Assembly (NCBI GenBank): GCA_032027125.1 | Contig: JAVSMQ010000001.1 | Location: forward strand, 4,306,103 to 4,370,102 | Length of the DNA stretch: 64,000 nucleotides | Direction of reading: 5' to 3' | DNA from: JANJTB01 sp032027125 | Lineage (GTDB): Bacteria; Bacteroidota; Ignavibacteria; Kapaibacteriales; UBA2268 | Part shown: piece by piece, positions 44,421-53,100 of the stretch | How positions within the stretch are numbered: position 1 is the first letter of the stretch | Layout of the letters: each line of letters begins with the position of its first letter | Position numbers and translations under genes: made by a program | Notes under the pieces: model-generated | Databases searched by the model: none | What the model was told of the DNA's origin: nothing | What the model saw: the letters and a program-made list of their open reading frames with translations, nothing else

Positions 44421-47177
44421 ATGATTAAAACAGGAATCATTAATTTTTTCATTATGTCAATTTTATTAATATCTTTGTCAGAAGAATCCTTTACTCAAAA
44501 TGACAAAAAACAAAATTATAATGAAGTTAAAAAATATTATGAATCAAATCTTCAGGATATTAACCCAGACAGAAAAAAGGGTAATAAGTGGTTTTACCGC
44601 TGGTTGTGGGATAACCGATTTGATATCAAACCTGACGGCAGCCTGAATGTACTTCCAAACTTTAACGGATTTGATAATTTCGTAAATAAAGATAATGACA
44701 GACTTCAATCAAATAATTCCTGGATTCCATTGGGACCTGATACTGATGTTCCAACTTATGAATATCGTTCCGGTCACGGATTAGGGAGAGTTAACTGCGT
44801 TGCCTTCCATCCGACAAATCCTGATGTACTTTGGGTAGGAACTCCGGGCGGCGGAGTCTGGAAAACTGAAAATTCCGGGAAAAGCTGGTCTCCCCTTACC
44901 GATTATCTTCCTACACTTGCAATCAGTCATATAGCAGTTGACCCTGTAAATCCCGATATTCTGTATTTCTGTTCGGGTGATTATGATACCGGCGGTATGT
45001 CATCAGGAGCGGCTATGGGAGTTTTCAAATCTACAGATGGAGGAAATAATTGGGTTAAGACATCTTTAAGCAGTATTAAATCTTTTAAAAATTCAATGTT
45101 AAGAAAACTTATAATTAATCCTGAAAATACTGACGAATTGATAACTGCAGGAACTTACGGAATTTGGAAATCCAATAATGCCGGAGAAATTTGGTATCCG
45201 ATTAATGATTCACTTATTACTGACTTGGAAATTGACCCTTCCAATACAAATATTCTTTATGCTGCTATGGGTACAAAATGGAATGCTTACGGTTCAGCAG
45301 GAATACTCAAATCAACGGATTTTGGTGATACGTGGACAGAACTAAATACAGGTATTCCGCCTAAAAATGCAGTATCAAGAATGAAAATTGCTGTTGCTCC
45401 TTCTAATCCAAATTATATATATGCTTTAAATGTTCATACTCAGACGTCAGGTCTGCACAGTATCTATATGTCTTCAGATGCCGGTAATACCTGGCAGCTA
45501 AAGAGTGAAAGAGATTCTATACCTAATATTCTGGGTGCTTATAACGGAGATAAAAATGACGGACGCGGGCAGGGTACTTATGACCTAACTCTTTTGGTTG
45601 ACCCGCTTGATGAAAAAAAGATTTATACAGGCGGAATTAACATCTGGATGTCTGAAGATGAAGGTAAATCATTTGAAATTGTAAGTTTATGGATAAATGT
45701 ATTTGGTAAAAGCATTCATGCAGACCATCACTTCTCTGCATATAATCCATTAAATAAATACATATATTTTTGTAACGACGGCGGTATTTACCGTTCAAAG
45801 AGTATTAAACCGGGTAAAGCTTCCTGGATTACAGATTATATTGACAGAGTTGCGGAAGATATCAAACCCGGTTCGCCCGATACATTAAAATTTCCGACAG
45901 TTTGGGAAAATATATCTCCGGGATTAAACATAACGGAATTTTATCGTTTAAATATCTCCAAAAATAATCCGGGTTATGTTTCAGGCGGCGCTCAGGATAA
46001 TTCATGTTATTTCAATCCGAACTCAACCTGGATAAATTATATGGCAAATTGGGATGGAATGGAAACCATGATTAATTATGATAATCCCGACATAATATAC
46101 GGCATCTGGCAGAACGGAGGTTTATGCCGCTCAGATGACGGTGGCAGAACAGTCATTAAAGGTGTTGCCGATACAATCAGAAATTTGGGTGAACGCGGCT
46201 TGTGGATTACCCCATCGGCTATGGATCCGACTAATCCTGCTCATATATACATCGGATACCGTAATGTCTGGAAGTCCTCAAATCATGGCAATAACTGGAC
46301 TAAGATACTTGATTTCGATTCCAAACTATTTGATACTGTAAACTTTAATTCAATCTCAATTCTGCGTACTTCATATTCACATTCAGGTTATGTTGCAGTT
46401 TATAAATCCATAGCCTGGGATTATGAAAAGCAGATGAACATTCCGGCTGAATTGTGGCTTACAAAGAATTCAGGAGAGACCTGGTTCAGGTCTGTAAATA
46501 ATTTACCTTTGGATTCAATGATTATAAGCAGCATAGAATTTGACAATAATAATCCTGATAAATTGTGGGCAGCAGTTTATACAACATCTGCTAAACTAAA
46601 TCTGTTTGTTTCGGATGATTTCGGTCAGTCGTGGGTGAATACTTCCAAAGTTCTTCCTCCGGGAGTTGCAATTTTATCAATTGTCAGTGACCCTGCAAGT
46701 GACAGAAACATAATTTATGCCGGTACTAATAAGGGAGTTTTATATACAGAAGACAGCCTTGACACGTGGGTACCTTACATGGAAAATCTTCCAATTGTTA
46801 AAGTGAATGAACTCGAAATCCAGCCTCAGACCGGGGAGCTTTATGCTGCAACTTACGGACGCGGTATTTGGAAAACTGCTATTATTTCTTCAGTAAAGGA
46901 TAATAATTTAAGTGCAAAACTAAGCTTTGAAATTTATCCCAATCCTGTAAAAAACAGATTGAATATAAAGTTTGGGAATAATCCGGATTTTGCAAATTTA
47001 CCGGTTCAGATATCTATTATTGATATTGCCGGAAGAATAGTATATAATAGTAATTCACATTTAATTTCAAATAATTCAGATTTAAATATGGATGCTAATT
47101 TTCTGCCAGGTGTGTATTTTATAAATATAAAAGGCAGTGGAATTAATTTCTCCCAAAAATTTGTAATTGTTAAATAG
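44421..47177 (+). CDS. Secreted T9SS protein with BNR/VPS10-like propeller repeats
   Basis: This 918-residue protein has a signal peptide (MIKTGIINFFIMSILLISLS). Many Asp-box/BNR motifs appear, of the type S-x-D-x-G-x-x-W: KTENSGKSW, KSTDGGNNW, KSNNAGEIW, KSTDFGDTW, SSDAGNTW, LTKNSGETW and VSDDFGQSW. These give a sialidase/sortilin-like beta-propeller, although the catalytic residues of sialidases are not evident. A sorting domain closes the protein (FEIYPNPVKNRLNIKF to FSQKFVIVK). Probably a surface-bound binding protein or glycan-active enzyme. Stands alone with its own terminator. Confidence 0.87.
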   Translation: MIKTGIINFFIMSILLISLSEESFTQNDKKQNYNEVKKYYESNLQDINPDRKKGNKWFYRWLWDNRFDIKPDGSLNVLPNFNGFDNFVNKDNDRLQSNNSWIPLGPDTDVPTYEYRSGHGLGRVNCVAFHPTNPDVLWVGTPGGGVWKTENSGKSWSPLTDYLPTLAISHIAVDPVNPDILYFCSGDYDTGGMSSGAAMGVFKSTDGGNNWVKTSLSSIKSFKNSMLRKLIINPENTDELITAGTYGIWKSNNAGEIWYPINDSLITDLEIDPSNTNILYAAMGTKWNAYGSAGILKSTDFGDTWTELNTGIPPKNAVSRMKIAVAPSNPNYIYALNVHTQTSGLHSIYMSSDAGNTWQLKSERDSIPNILGAYNGDKNDGRGQGTYDLTLLVDPLDEKKIYTGGINIWMSEDEGKSFEIVSLWINVFGKSIHADHHFSAYNPLNKYIYFCNDGGIYRSKSIKPGKASWITDYIDRVAEDIKPGSPDTLKFPTVWENISPGLNITEFYRLNISKNNPGYVSGGAQDNSCYFNPNSTWINYMANWDGMETMINYDNPDIIYGIWQNGGLCRSDDGGRTVIKGVADTIRNLGERGLWITPSAMDPTNPAHIYIGYRNVWKSSNHGNNWTKILDFDSKLFDTVNFNSISILRTSYSHSGYVAVYKSIAWDYEKQMNIPAELWLTKNSGETWFRSVNNLPLDSMIISSIEFDNNNPDKLWAAVYTTSAKLNLFVSDDFGQSWVNTSKVLPPGVAILSIVSDPASDRNIIYAGTNKGVLYTEDSLDTWVPYMENLPIVKVNELEIQPQTGELYAATYGRGIWKTAIISSVKDNNLSAKLSFEIYPNPVKNRLNIKFGNNPDFANLPVQISIIDIAGRIVYNSNSHLISNNSDLNMDANFLPGVYFINIKGSGINFSQKFVIVK

Positions 47178-47207
47178 TCTGATTTAAATTCCGACACTTT
47201 TGATTCA

Positions 47208-47244
47208 GATGTCCGACACTTCCAAAGTGTCGGACATCTTTTTA
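47208..47244 (+). terminator. Terminator of the BNR-repeat gene
   Basis: GATGTCCGACACTT (47208-47221) pairs perfectly with AAGTGTCGGACATC (47225-47238), followed by TTTTT. Confidence 0.9.
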
Positions 47245-47305
47245 TATATTGCCGGTTCTTTCATTCAAAGATGTGATTAAAGGGTGGTTTGTATTTCCAA
47301 AACTT

Positions 47306-47525
47306 CGCGATTCGTCATCCTGAGCCTGCGAAGGATCCAGGCTGTTAATTATTGAAAACAGGGACTGATTGCTAGATTAGTATAAATTTTCATTGATATT
47401 CATTTTATCTCGTAGAGATTGAATTGTGGTAATATGAGCAATGCCTAATTGATTGATATCCCTTAGGGATTAAATTCTACAACATATTCAACCTCTACGA
47501 GGTAGTCATGTTCATCGGGACAGGT
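47306..47525. repeat. Cluster of short palindromic elements
   Basis: TCGTCATCCTGAGCCTGCGAAGG-type sequence at 47312-47334 contains the dyad AGCCTG/CAGGCT. It is followed by repeats of the type CTCGTAGAGATTGAA, CCTTAGGGATTAAATT and CCTCTACGAGGTAG, where the CTCGTAGAG and CTCTACGAG cores are complementary. No gene is visible. These look like dispersed short repeats or their remnants. Confidence 0.45.
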
Positions 47526-47604
47526 TTTTGTTACCATAATTTATCTCCTATGGAGAAAGGAACAAAAATTAACTCATAATAAGTCAATCTCAAAAGGTGG
47601 ATTT

Positions 47605-47757
47605 ATTATCTGTGAAATCCTTTAATCCGTGTAATCAGTGATTCAGAAAAAATGAATTTGTCAGAACCTTTGATAGAACCTGATTTCTATGATTAAATTG
47701 ATTTGAATTAGTTTTAATCCGTGAAATCCTTTAATCCCCATAATCCCTGATTCTGAA
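47605..47757. repeat. Dispersed palindrome halves, two copies
   Basis: Right-half copies of the AATCCGTG family occur at 47605-47646 and 47697-47757 (the second degraded to ATCCCCATAATCCCTG). They precede the 83-nt element at 47812, as at the other loci. Confidence 0.6.
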
Positions 47758-47811
47758 AGATGGATTTTAATTAAACGTTATTCAGCATTCATAATTCAGC
47801 ATTCATAATTG

Positions 47812-47893
47812 CAAACCAATTCCGTAGGAATGCCCTGTTTGTAGAAAAATAATCATTCCCCAAAATATCATTAAGCTCCGTAGGAGCGGTCTG
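47812..47893 (+). repeat. 83-nt dispersed element, copy 4 (upstream of array F)
   Basis: CAAACCAATTCCGTAGGAATG ... GCTCCGTAGGAGCGGTCTG followed by TTCAATCAGGTGTCAAAA and the array F leader, the same arrangement as at 9475 and 28583. Confidence 0.75.
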
Positions 47894-47902
47894 TTCAATC
47901 AG

Positions 47903-48211
47903 GTGTCAAAATTAACAACAATGAATTTAACGGAGGCTATGAACTCTTTAACGGAGACTTTGAACTCTTTAACGGAGGCTATGAACTCTTTAACGGAGGC
48001 TATGAACTCTTTAACAGAGGCTTTGAACTCTTTAACGTAGGCTTTGAACTCTTTAACGGAGGCTATGAACTCTTTAACGGACGCTATGAACTCTTTAACG
48101 GACGCTATGAACTCTTTAACGGAGGCTTTGAACTCTTTAACGGACGCTATGAACTCTTTAACGGACGCTATGAACTCTTTAACGGACGCTATGAACTCTT
48201 TAACGGAGGCA
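47903..48211 (+). repeat. 21-bp tandem array F, plus-type, frame broken by TAG
   Basis: Thirteen units of ATGAACTCTTTAACGGAGGCT (47939-48211). The leader from GTG at 47903 (SKLTTMNLTEAMNSLT) matches arrays B and C. In one unit GAG has become TAG (about 48031), which stops the heptad frame after about 43 residues. An ATG at 48044 restarts it in the same frame and runs through MNSLTDA/MNSLTEA heptads into a tail similar to array C (CRNTGFNTFEVKF). Units with GGACGCT and GGAGGCT alternate in blocks, a sign of slippage or unequal exchange. Confidence 0.85.
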
Positions 48212-48339
48212 TCGAGGGTCAGGAAATACCCCGTTAAGTGCAGAAACACTGGTTTTAATACTTTCGAGGTTAAATTTAAAGTAATCTTAGAGCATTTGAA
48301 ATGTTACAATGAGTTTACGTTTAAGTTCGATGAGCTTTT

Positions 48340-48486
48340 CATAAGGTTCATTACGCTTTTCATAAGGTTCATTACGCTTTTCATAAGGTTCATTACACTT
48401 TTCATAAGGTTCATTATACTTTTCATAAGGTTCATTACGCTTTTCATAAGGTTCATTATGCTTTTAATAAAGTTCATTATGCTTTT
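48340..48486 (-). repeat. 21-bp tandem array G, minus-type
   Basis: Seven units of CATAAGGTTCATTACGCTTTT. The minus strand is open from the ATG at 48516 (MSFIKVLIYIKSIMNFIKS) through LMKSIMN/LMKSVMN heptads, 70 residues in all. It faces array F, as array D faces C. The unit sequence is close to array D. Confidence 0.85.
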
Positions 48487-48582
48487 AATATATATTAAAA
48501 CCTTAATGAAAGACATTTTAAGTACAATGAATTAAGTTTGAATATCAAATTACAACTTTCAATCATGAACTGAAAATAAAAA

Positions 48583-48618
48583 GCAACCCTTCCGAAAGTT
48601 TCGCTACCTTTGGAAGGG
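48583..48618 (-). terminator. Terminator of propeller gene 4
   Basis: CCCTTCCGAAAG ... CTTTGGAAGGG (48588-48618) folds with one G-U change relative to the other copies. U-run on the minus strand is shorter (GCUUUUU). Confidence 0.7.
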
Positions 48619-48696
48619 TTTTTAGTTCTACTGATTTATAATCCGTGAAATCCGTGATTCTGACAAATTGAAATAATTTCACATTAATAATGATAA

Positions 48697-48739
48697 CTTC
48701 TTTCTATATCATTTTACTCGGAAATGATTGCAGGAGGAG
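48697..48739 (-). other. Conserved 3'UTR hairpin element, copy 4 (diverged)
   Basis: CTTCTTTCTATATCATT ... AATGATTGCAGGAGGAG. The left arm is identical to the other copies while the right arm has changed by a few bases. A palindrome half (48639-48665) lies between this element and the terminator, unlike the other three loci. Confidence 0.6.
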
Positions 48740-48764
48740 TAAAATTATTAATGTATTCATTTCC

Positions 48765-50066
48765 TTACTCTCCTCTCACCACCTGATATTGTTCAACTTC
48801 TTTTCCGCAATAGAATTTTACAGAATAAACTCCAGATGGGTATTGTGTAAAGTCAATAGTAAGAAGATTGCCGGATACCCCAGAAAGATTTGAAGATTTG
48901 ATTAACTTCCCGCTTGAGTTGAATATTTCATACTTAATTGTGTTAACGCAATTCATAGGAATGTTTACAATTCCAGATGTTGGATTTGGGTAAATTACTG
49001 ACCCGGATTCAAGTTTAGAATCTTTTACAGGTACGGCATCTTTTTTGAGTTTGAGAATAACTAAATTACTACCTTTACCACCAGCAAATTGAGTATCATC
49101 ACTTTTTATATCTAATGCTCTAAAACTTTTATTCTCAAACATTATTGCTCGTTTATCATTAATAAAATTAGTAAGAGTTGTTGAGGCAGGTTTTAAATCA
49201 TCTAAATAATAGCCACCACAATTAATTATGGTTTCATTATCGTGCCCGAATGCCAAAACAAGTTGTGGTCCACCACCACTTGTTGTCTCAGTCTTGATGG
49301 TAGGTGAATATTCTTTGAATAACTTTTTGTTTTCCAAATCCCAAATCTGTAAGGCACGTGTTCCGAAGTTTGTTGCTGCATATTTACCATTGTATGAAAT
49401 TTTTGCTTCACCACCACCAACAAGATCACCGAATTCTTCTGCCAAGTTAGTAATAAAGTCTAAAGTATTTACATCCCACAAACTGACACGAAATTTCCAA
49501 TCATTTCCAACAAGAAAAGCTTTAGCTTTAATAAAATAATTGCTGTAAGGACTGGAATACATTTTACTATTATCATTATTCAATTTTTCTATTATTATTG
49601 ATCCCTGTTGTTTATCATAAATAGCATTTTTACCTGTTGGTGAAGTAAACAAAAAACGATTTGGATTTGGTGTAAGCCATAAATTCCAGTATGTCTCATT
49701 GGTTTCGTTTCCGTAAGTATTTGTTTCAATTATTTCGCCTGTCTGAGAACTATATCCAAAAACAGTCTTTTCTGATGGTGTCAGTACATATACTAAACTG
49801 CCATCAATACTAAATTGAAAATTATTTGTAAAGAACGGAAATTTTAATCTCCACAACTCTACTCCGTTTTCAGAATTGTACATAATAAATATACCTTCGC
49901 CGTAAACACCCAATTTAGTTCCGTCGGGTGTAAATTGAACCTGTGTGATTGTTGGTAAACCTGTTTTGTACCAAAGAGTATCACCCTCACCGATTAGCTG
50001 TGCATTTGCACTTGCACAGAAAAGAAAGATTAATACTGCCACTGTTAATAACAAATACTTATTCAT
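48765..50066 (-). CDS. WD40-like beta-propeller T9SS protein 4
   Basis: The protein has 433 residues from the ATG at 50066 (MNKYLLLTVAVLIFLFCASANAQ, signal peptide); an in-frame TTG 6 nt earlier is rejected. Propeller segments include VQFTPDGTKLGVYGEG, FQFSIDGSLVYVLT, KISYNGKYAATNFG and LQIWDLENKKLF. A clear T9SS type A sorting domain ends the protein (VIYPNPTSGIVNI to YQVVRGE). Paralogue of the three other propellers; the upstream region also shares the CAATCATTCTTxTA sequence seen before the 5787 start. Function unknown. Confidence 0.85.
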   Translation of the reverse strand: MNKYLLLTVAVLIFLFCASANAQLIGEGDTLWYKTGLPTITQVQFTPDGTKLGVYGEGIFIMYNSENGVELWRLKFPFFTNNFQFSIDGSLVYVLTPSEKTVFGYSSQTGEIIETNTYGNETNETYWNLWLTPNPNRFLFTSPTGKNAIYDKQQGSIIIEKLNNDNSKMYSSPYSNYFIKAKAFLVGNDWKFRVSLWDVNTLDFITNLAEEFGDLVGGGEAKISYNGKYAATNFGTRALQIWDLENKKLFKEYSPTIKTETTSGGGPQLVLAFGHDNETIINCGGYYLDDLKPASTTLTNFINDKRAIMFENKSFRALDIKSDDTQFAGGKGSNLVILKLKKDAVPVKDSKLESGSVIYPNPTSGIVNIPMNCVNTIKYEIFNSSGKLIKSSNLSGVSGNLLTIDFTQYPSGVYSVKFYCGKEVEQYQVVRGE

Positions 50067-50168
50067 AGTCAATCATTCTTTTAATTAATTATCAAAAAAC
50101 TTATTTCAAAAAAGCAATTCATTCAAATAGACTGACACATCAATATCAAAAACGTCTTACATAATTTA

Positions 50169-53100
50169 TTACTTGCCATTTTTCATCATTCCTGCGACTC
50201 TCTCAGCCTGAAGGGCGAAGGTCTCGAGTTTAGCCTCAATAACCTGCGGGAACACGTTGCCGTCCACTTCTATAGTCAGGAAAGGTATTGTAGTATGTCC
50301 GTTGAATGCAGATGACAGTTTAAATTCCGGATTATACACTTTTTTGATTTCAACTTTCGACTGCGATTTCATTTCCGGAATTGAAACAGCTTCAGTAAAT
50401 CTTGTAGGCATACACCCAAAAGGTCCGAGATTGATAATGCCGCAGTATTTTTCCAGTGATTCATGCATAGCCGTACCGAGTGTAAGCCCGGGTTCTCCCT
50501 TAAATTCAAGAGGTATGATGTGCTTACTGTGGTCTAAAAGCGGTTTGATATCAACTTTATGAAATCTGTAGTAATTGGTTTTTTCGAGTATTCTTTTAAT
50601 TTTCTTCTCGGCAAGTTTCATAAAATAGTTTCTAATCTGACGCTCAAGTTTGTTCCTGATGGATTTGTCGGGTTCCAATAAATCAATTTTCAATAGATAA
50701 TCCACATACATAATCCATTCTGTAATATGTCCCGACTTGACTACAAATCCTTTTTTTCCTAATTTCTTATTCAAAAATTTGTGAGAGTATCCATCGCGGC
50801 GGACATAAATTTCTCCCAATAAAGCAATATATTTTGATTCATCAATAGGAACTCTGACAGGGATGTTTTTCCTGATTTGCTGAGCGAAATTCTCAAGATG
50901 ATGATAAATATTGTCGGGTTCATTCTCAAAATTATAACACAACTTTTTAAATTCCAAAGAAAAAAGTTCCAAACCGGCATCAGGATTTACTGAATTAGCT
51001 ATTATAGCGGAACGTATATCATCCAGAACATCACCAATCATAATAGCCTGAATTCCTCTCATGGCGAATTTCGAACCAAACCCGGCGAAACCGTCTTCAT
51101 TCATCAGGACCATTAAAGCAACATTATCAAGACGTTTGTGCTTAATCATCTGTCGTAGGAAAACAGGATACTGACCCAGCCGGCAATTACCCGCTCCCTG
51201 TACATTAAACAGGGCAATATTTTCCTTTCCGTCCCATCGGTTTTCGACATAATCAACCAATGAACCGGCAAGAATCAATAATGGAAGACATTCTTTTCCT
51301 GTGGCATTTGACCTGCCGTATTTGATTATTTCAGCATTCGACGGCGGCAGAGATTCGGCATTGAATCCCAGACTTCTGAGAGCGGAAGCAAACATTTCAG
51401 AATTCAAATCTCCCATCGAAGGAATAAGTATTTTGACTTCTTTATCATTCATAGGCAGTTTGACGCCGTCAGAACGAACGAATAAATTCATTTCATTATG
51501 ATACTCGATAAATGCCTGATGAAAATCCGAATAATCAGGGTCGGAAATAATTGATGATAATTTACGATAATTTTTGATTATATCAATAGCGGCTTCAATC
51601 CTCGTATTAATTCCTGCATCTGCCGTATGACCGTCGAGTTCTAAAGTCAGCGACGGCTTTGTTCCCATTATTTCCCGGAATGTAGAAATAATCATTGAGT
51701 CCGGTCCGCAGGAGAAATTGGAAATATATGCTGCAAAAAGCTGCTTATGAGCTTTTACGATTTTTGCAGCTTTAAGGATTTTCTTACCGCCCTCCCAGTA
51801 CATATCATCATCAACCTGCATTTTTCTGTAGTCAAATATATCATAAGGTAATACATAAACTCCGAGTGAGGCAATTTTACGCGGAATACTTTTGTTGGCA
51901 AAATCTGCAAAAGCATTATAAGGTCTTCCCAAGAGTACAATTCCAATTTCATCGAGATTCTGCTCTAATCTCTCCAAAATTTCATTTCCGAGATTATAGA
52001 TTCTCTGTTCTGCTTCAATCTGCTTTTTATATGCGAATTTATAACTTTTAACTATAAGTTCTAAATCATTGATACCTATTGATTTTGCTATTTCAATAAA
52101 CTTTTCTTCCTGAGTATCAAAACCCATTGCGAAGTTAAGTCCGGTGTCAATAATTTTATCCTTTGGAATTTTATTTTTGAATGTCTGTTTCAAATACATC
52201 GGTTCACCGCTCACAAATACGCATGAACAGTTAAAATCAAGTCTCTGGACTTCTTCGGAATCCTCAACATACATTTCATAGATAGCAGGGATAAAGTAAT
52301 AGTCAGGGTTCTTGTCTATCAGATTATGAAACAAACCCAGAGATAATTGAGCCGGATAACAGTAGGACGTTGTTTCAAGTTCCATTCCTTCACTATTAGG
52401 AAAATCGGGCAGAACCACGTTAAATCCCAGCCCTTTAAAAAAGTGATAGAATAACGGAAAAATTGTCTGTGTATTAAAAGAGGAGTTCAAACCAATTGTT
52501 TTTGCTTCGGAATTAATATACTGATTTGCATAATCTTCAAACATAATTCTGTGACGCAGCTTTACTATATCAAATCTTTCAGTACCGAACTTTAATTCAC
52601 TTTTGAGATTATAATATTTATTACACGAACCGCCGAATGGATATTTCTTTCCATTTACTTCAATTATATTTATACTGCAGTTTCTGTCGCAATTTTCCTT
52701 ACCGCCCAAACAGACGAAAGGTTTTTTGTATGTTACTTCTCTAACCGAAAGCTCGCTCAAACTAAAATCCTGAGAATCCATTAGCCCAAGTTCCAATCTC
52801 TGCCTGACAACGAGAGCAACTCCGTAGGCTCCCATCAATCCCGGGTCGGGTGGGACAATTATATTTTTTCCGGTCAATGCCGCCATGGCAATCGGAATAG
52901 ACTTATTATAACAAACTCCGCCCTGCATAAATATCTTTTTGCCAATCTGCCGGTTTCCCATAACACGGTTCACATAATTCTGACAAACTGAATAAACCAG
53001 TCCGGCAACAATATCTTCAGTTTTAATACCTTCCTGCTGCGCTGTTTTGATATCCGAACTGATGAATGCGGCGCACTGGTCGCTGAAGTTTGGCGGCAGA

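Noticed and set aside
44421..47177. Catalytic sialidase
   Set aside because: Asp-box motifs are present, but the arginine triad and the tyrosine-glutamate pair of sialidases cannot be identified; the repeat also occurs in non-enzymatic propellers.
48044..48535. One continuous 163-residue plus-strand protein running through arrays F and G
   Set aside because: The second half is the reverse of the minus-type array (FIRFITL repeats) and only stays open because 21-bp units keep every frame open. The leader and direction of that part belong to the minus strand.
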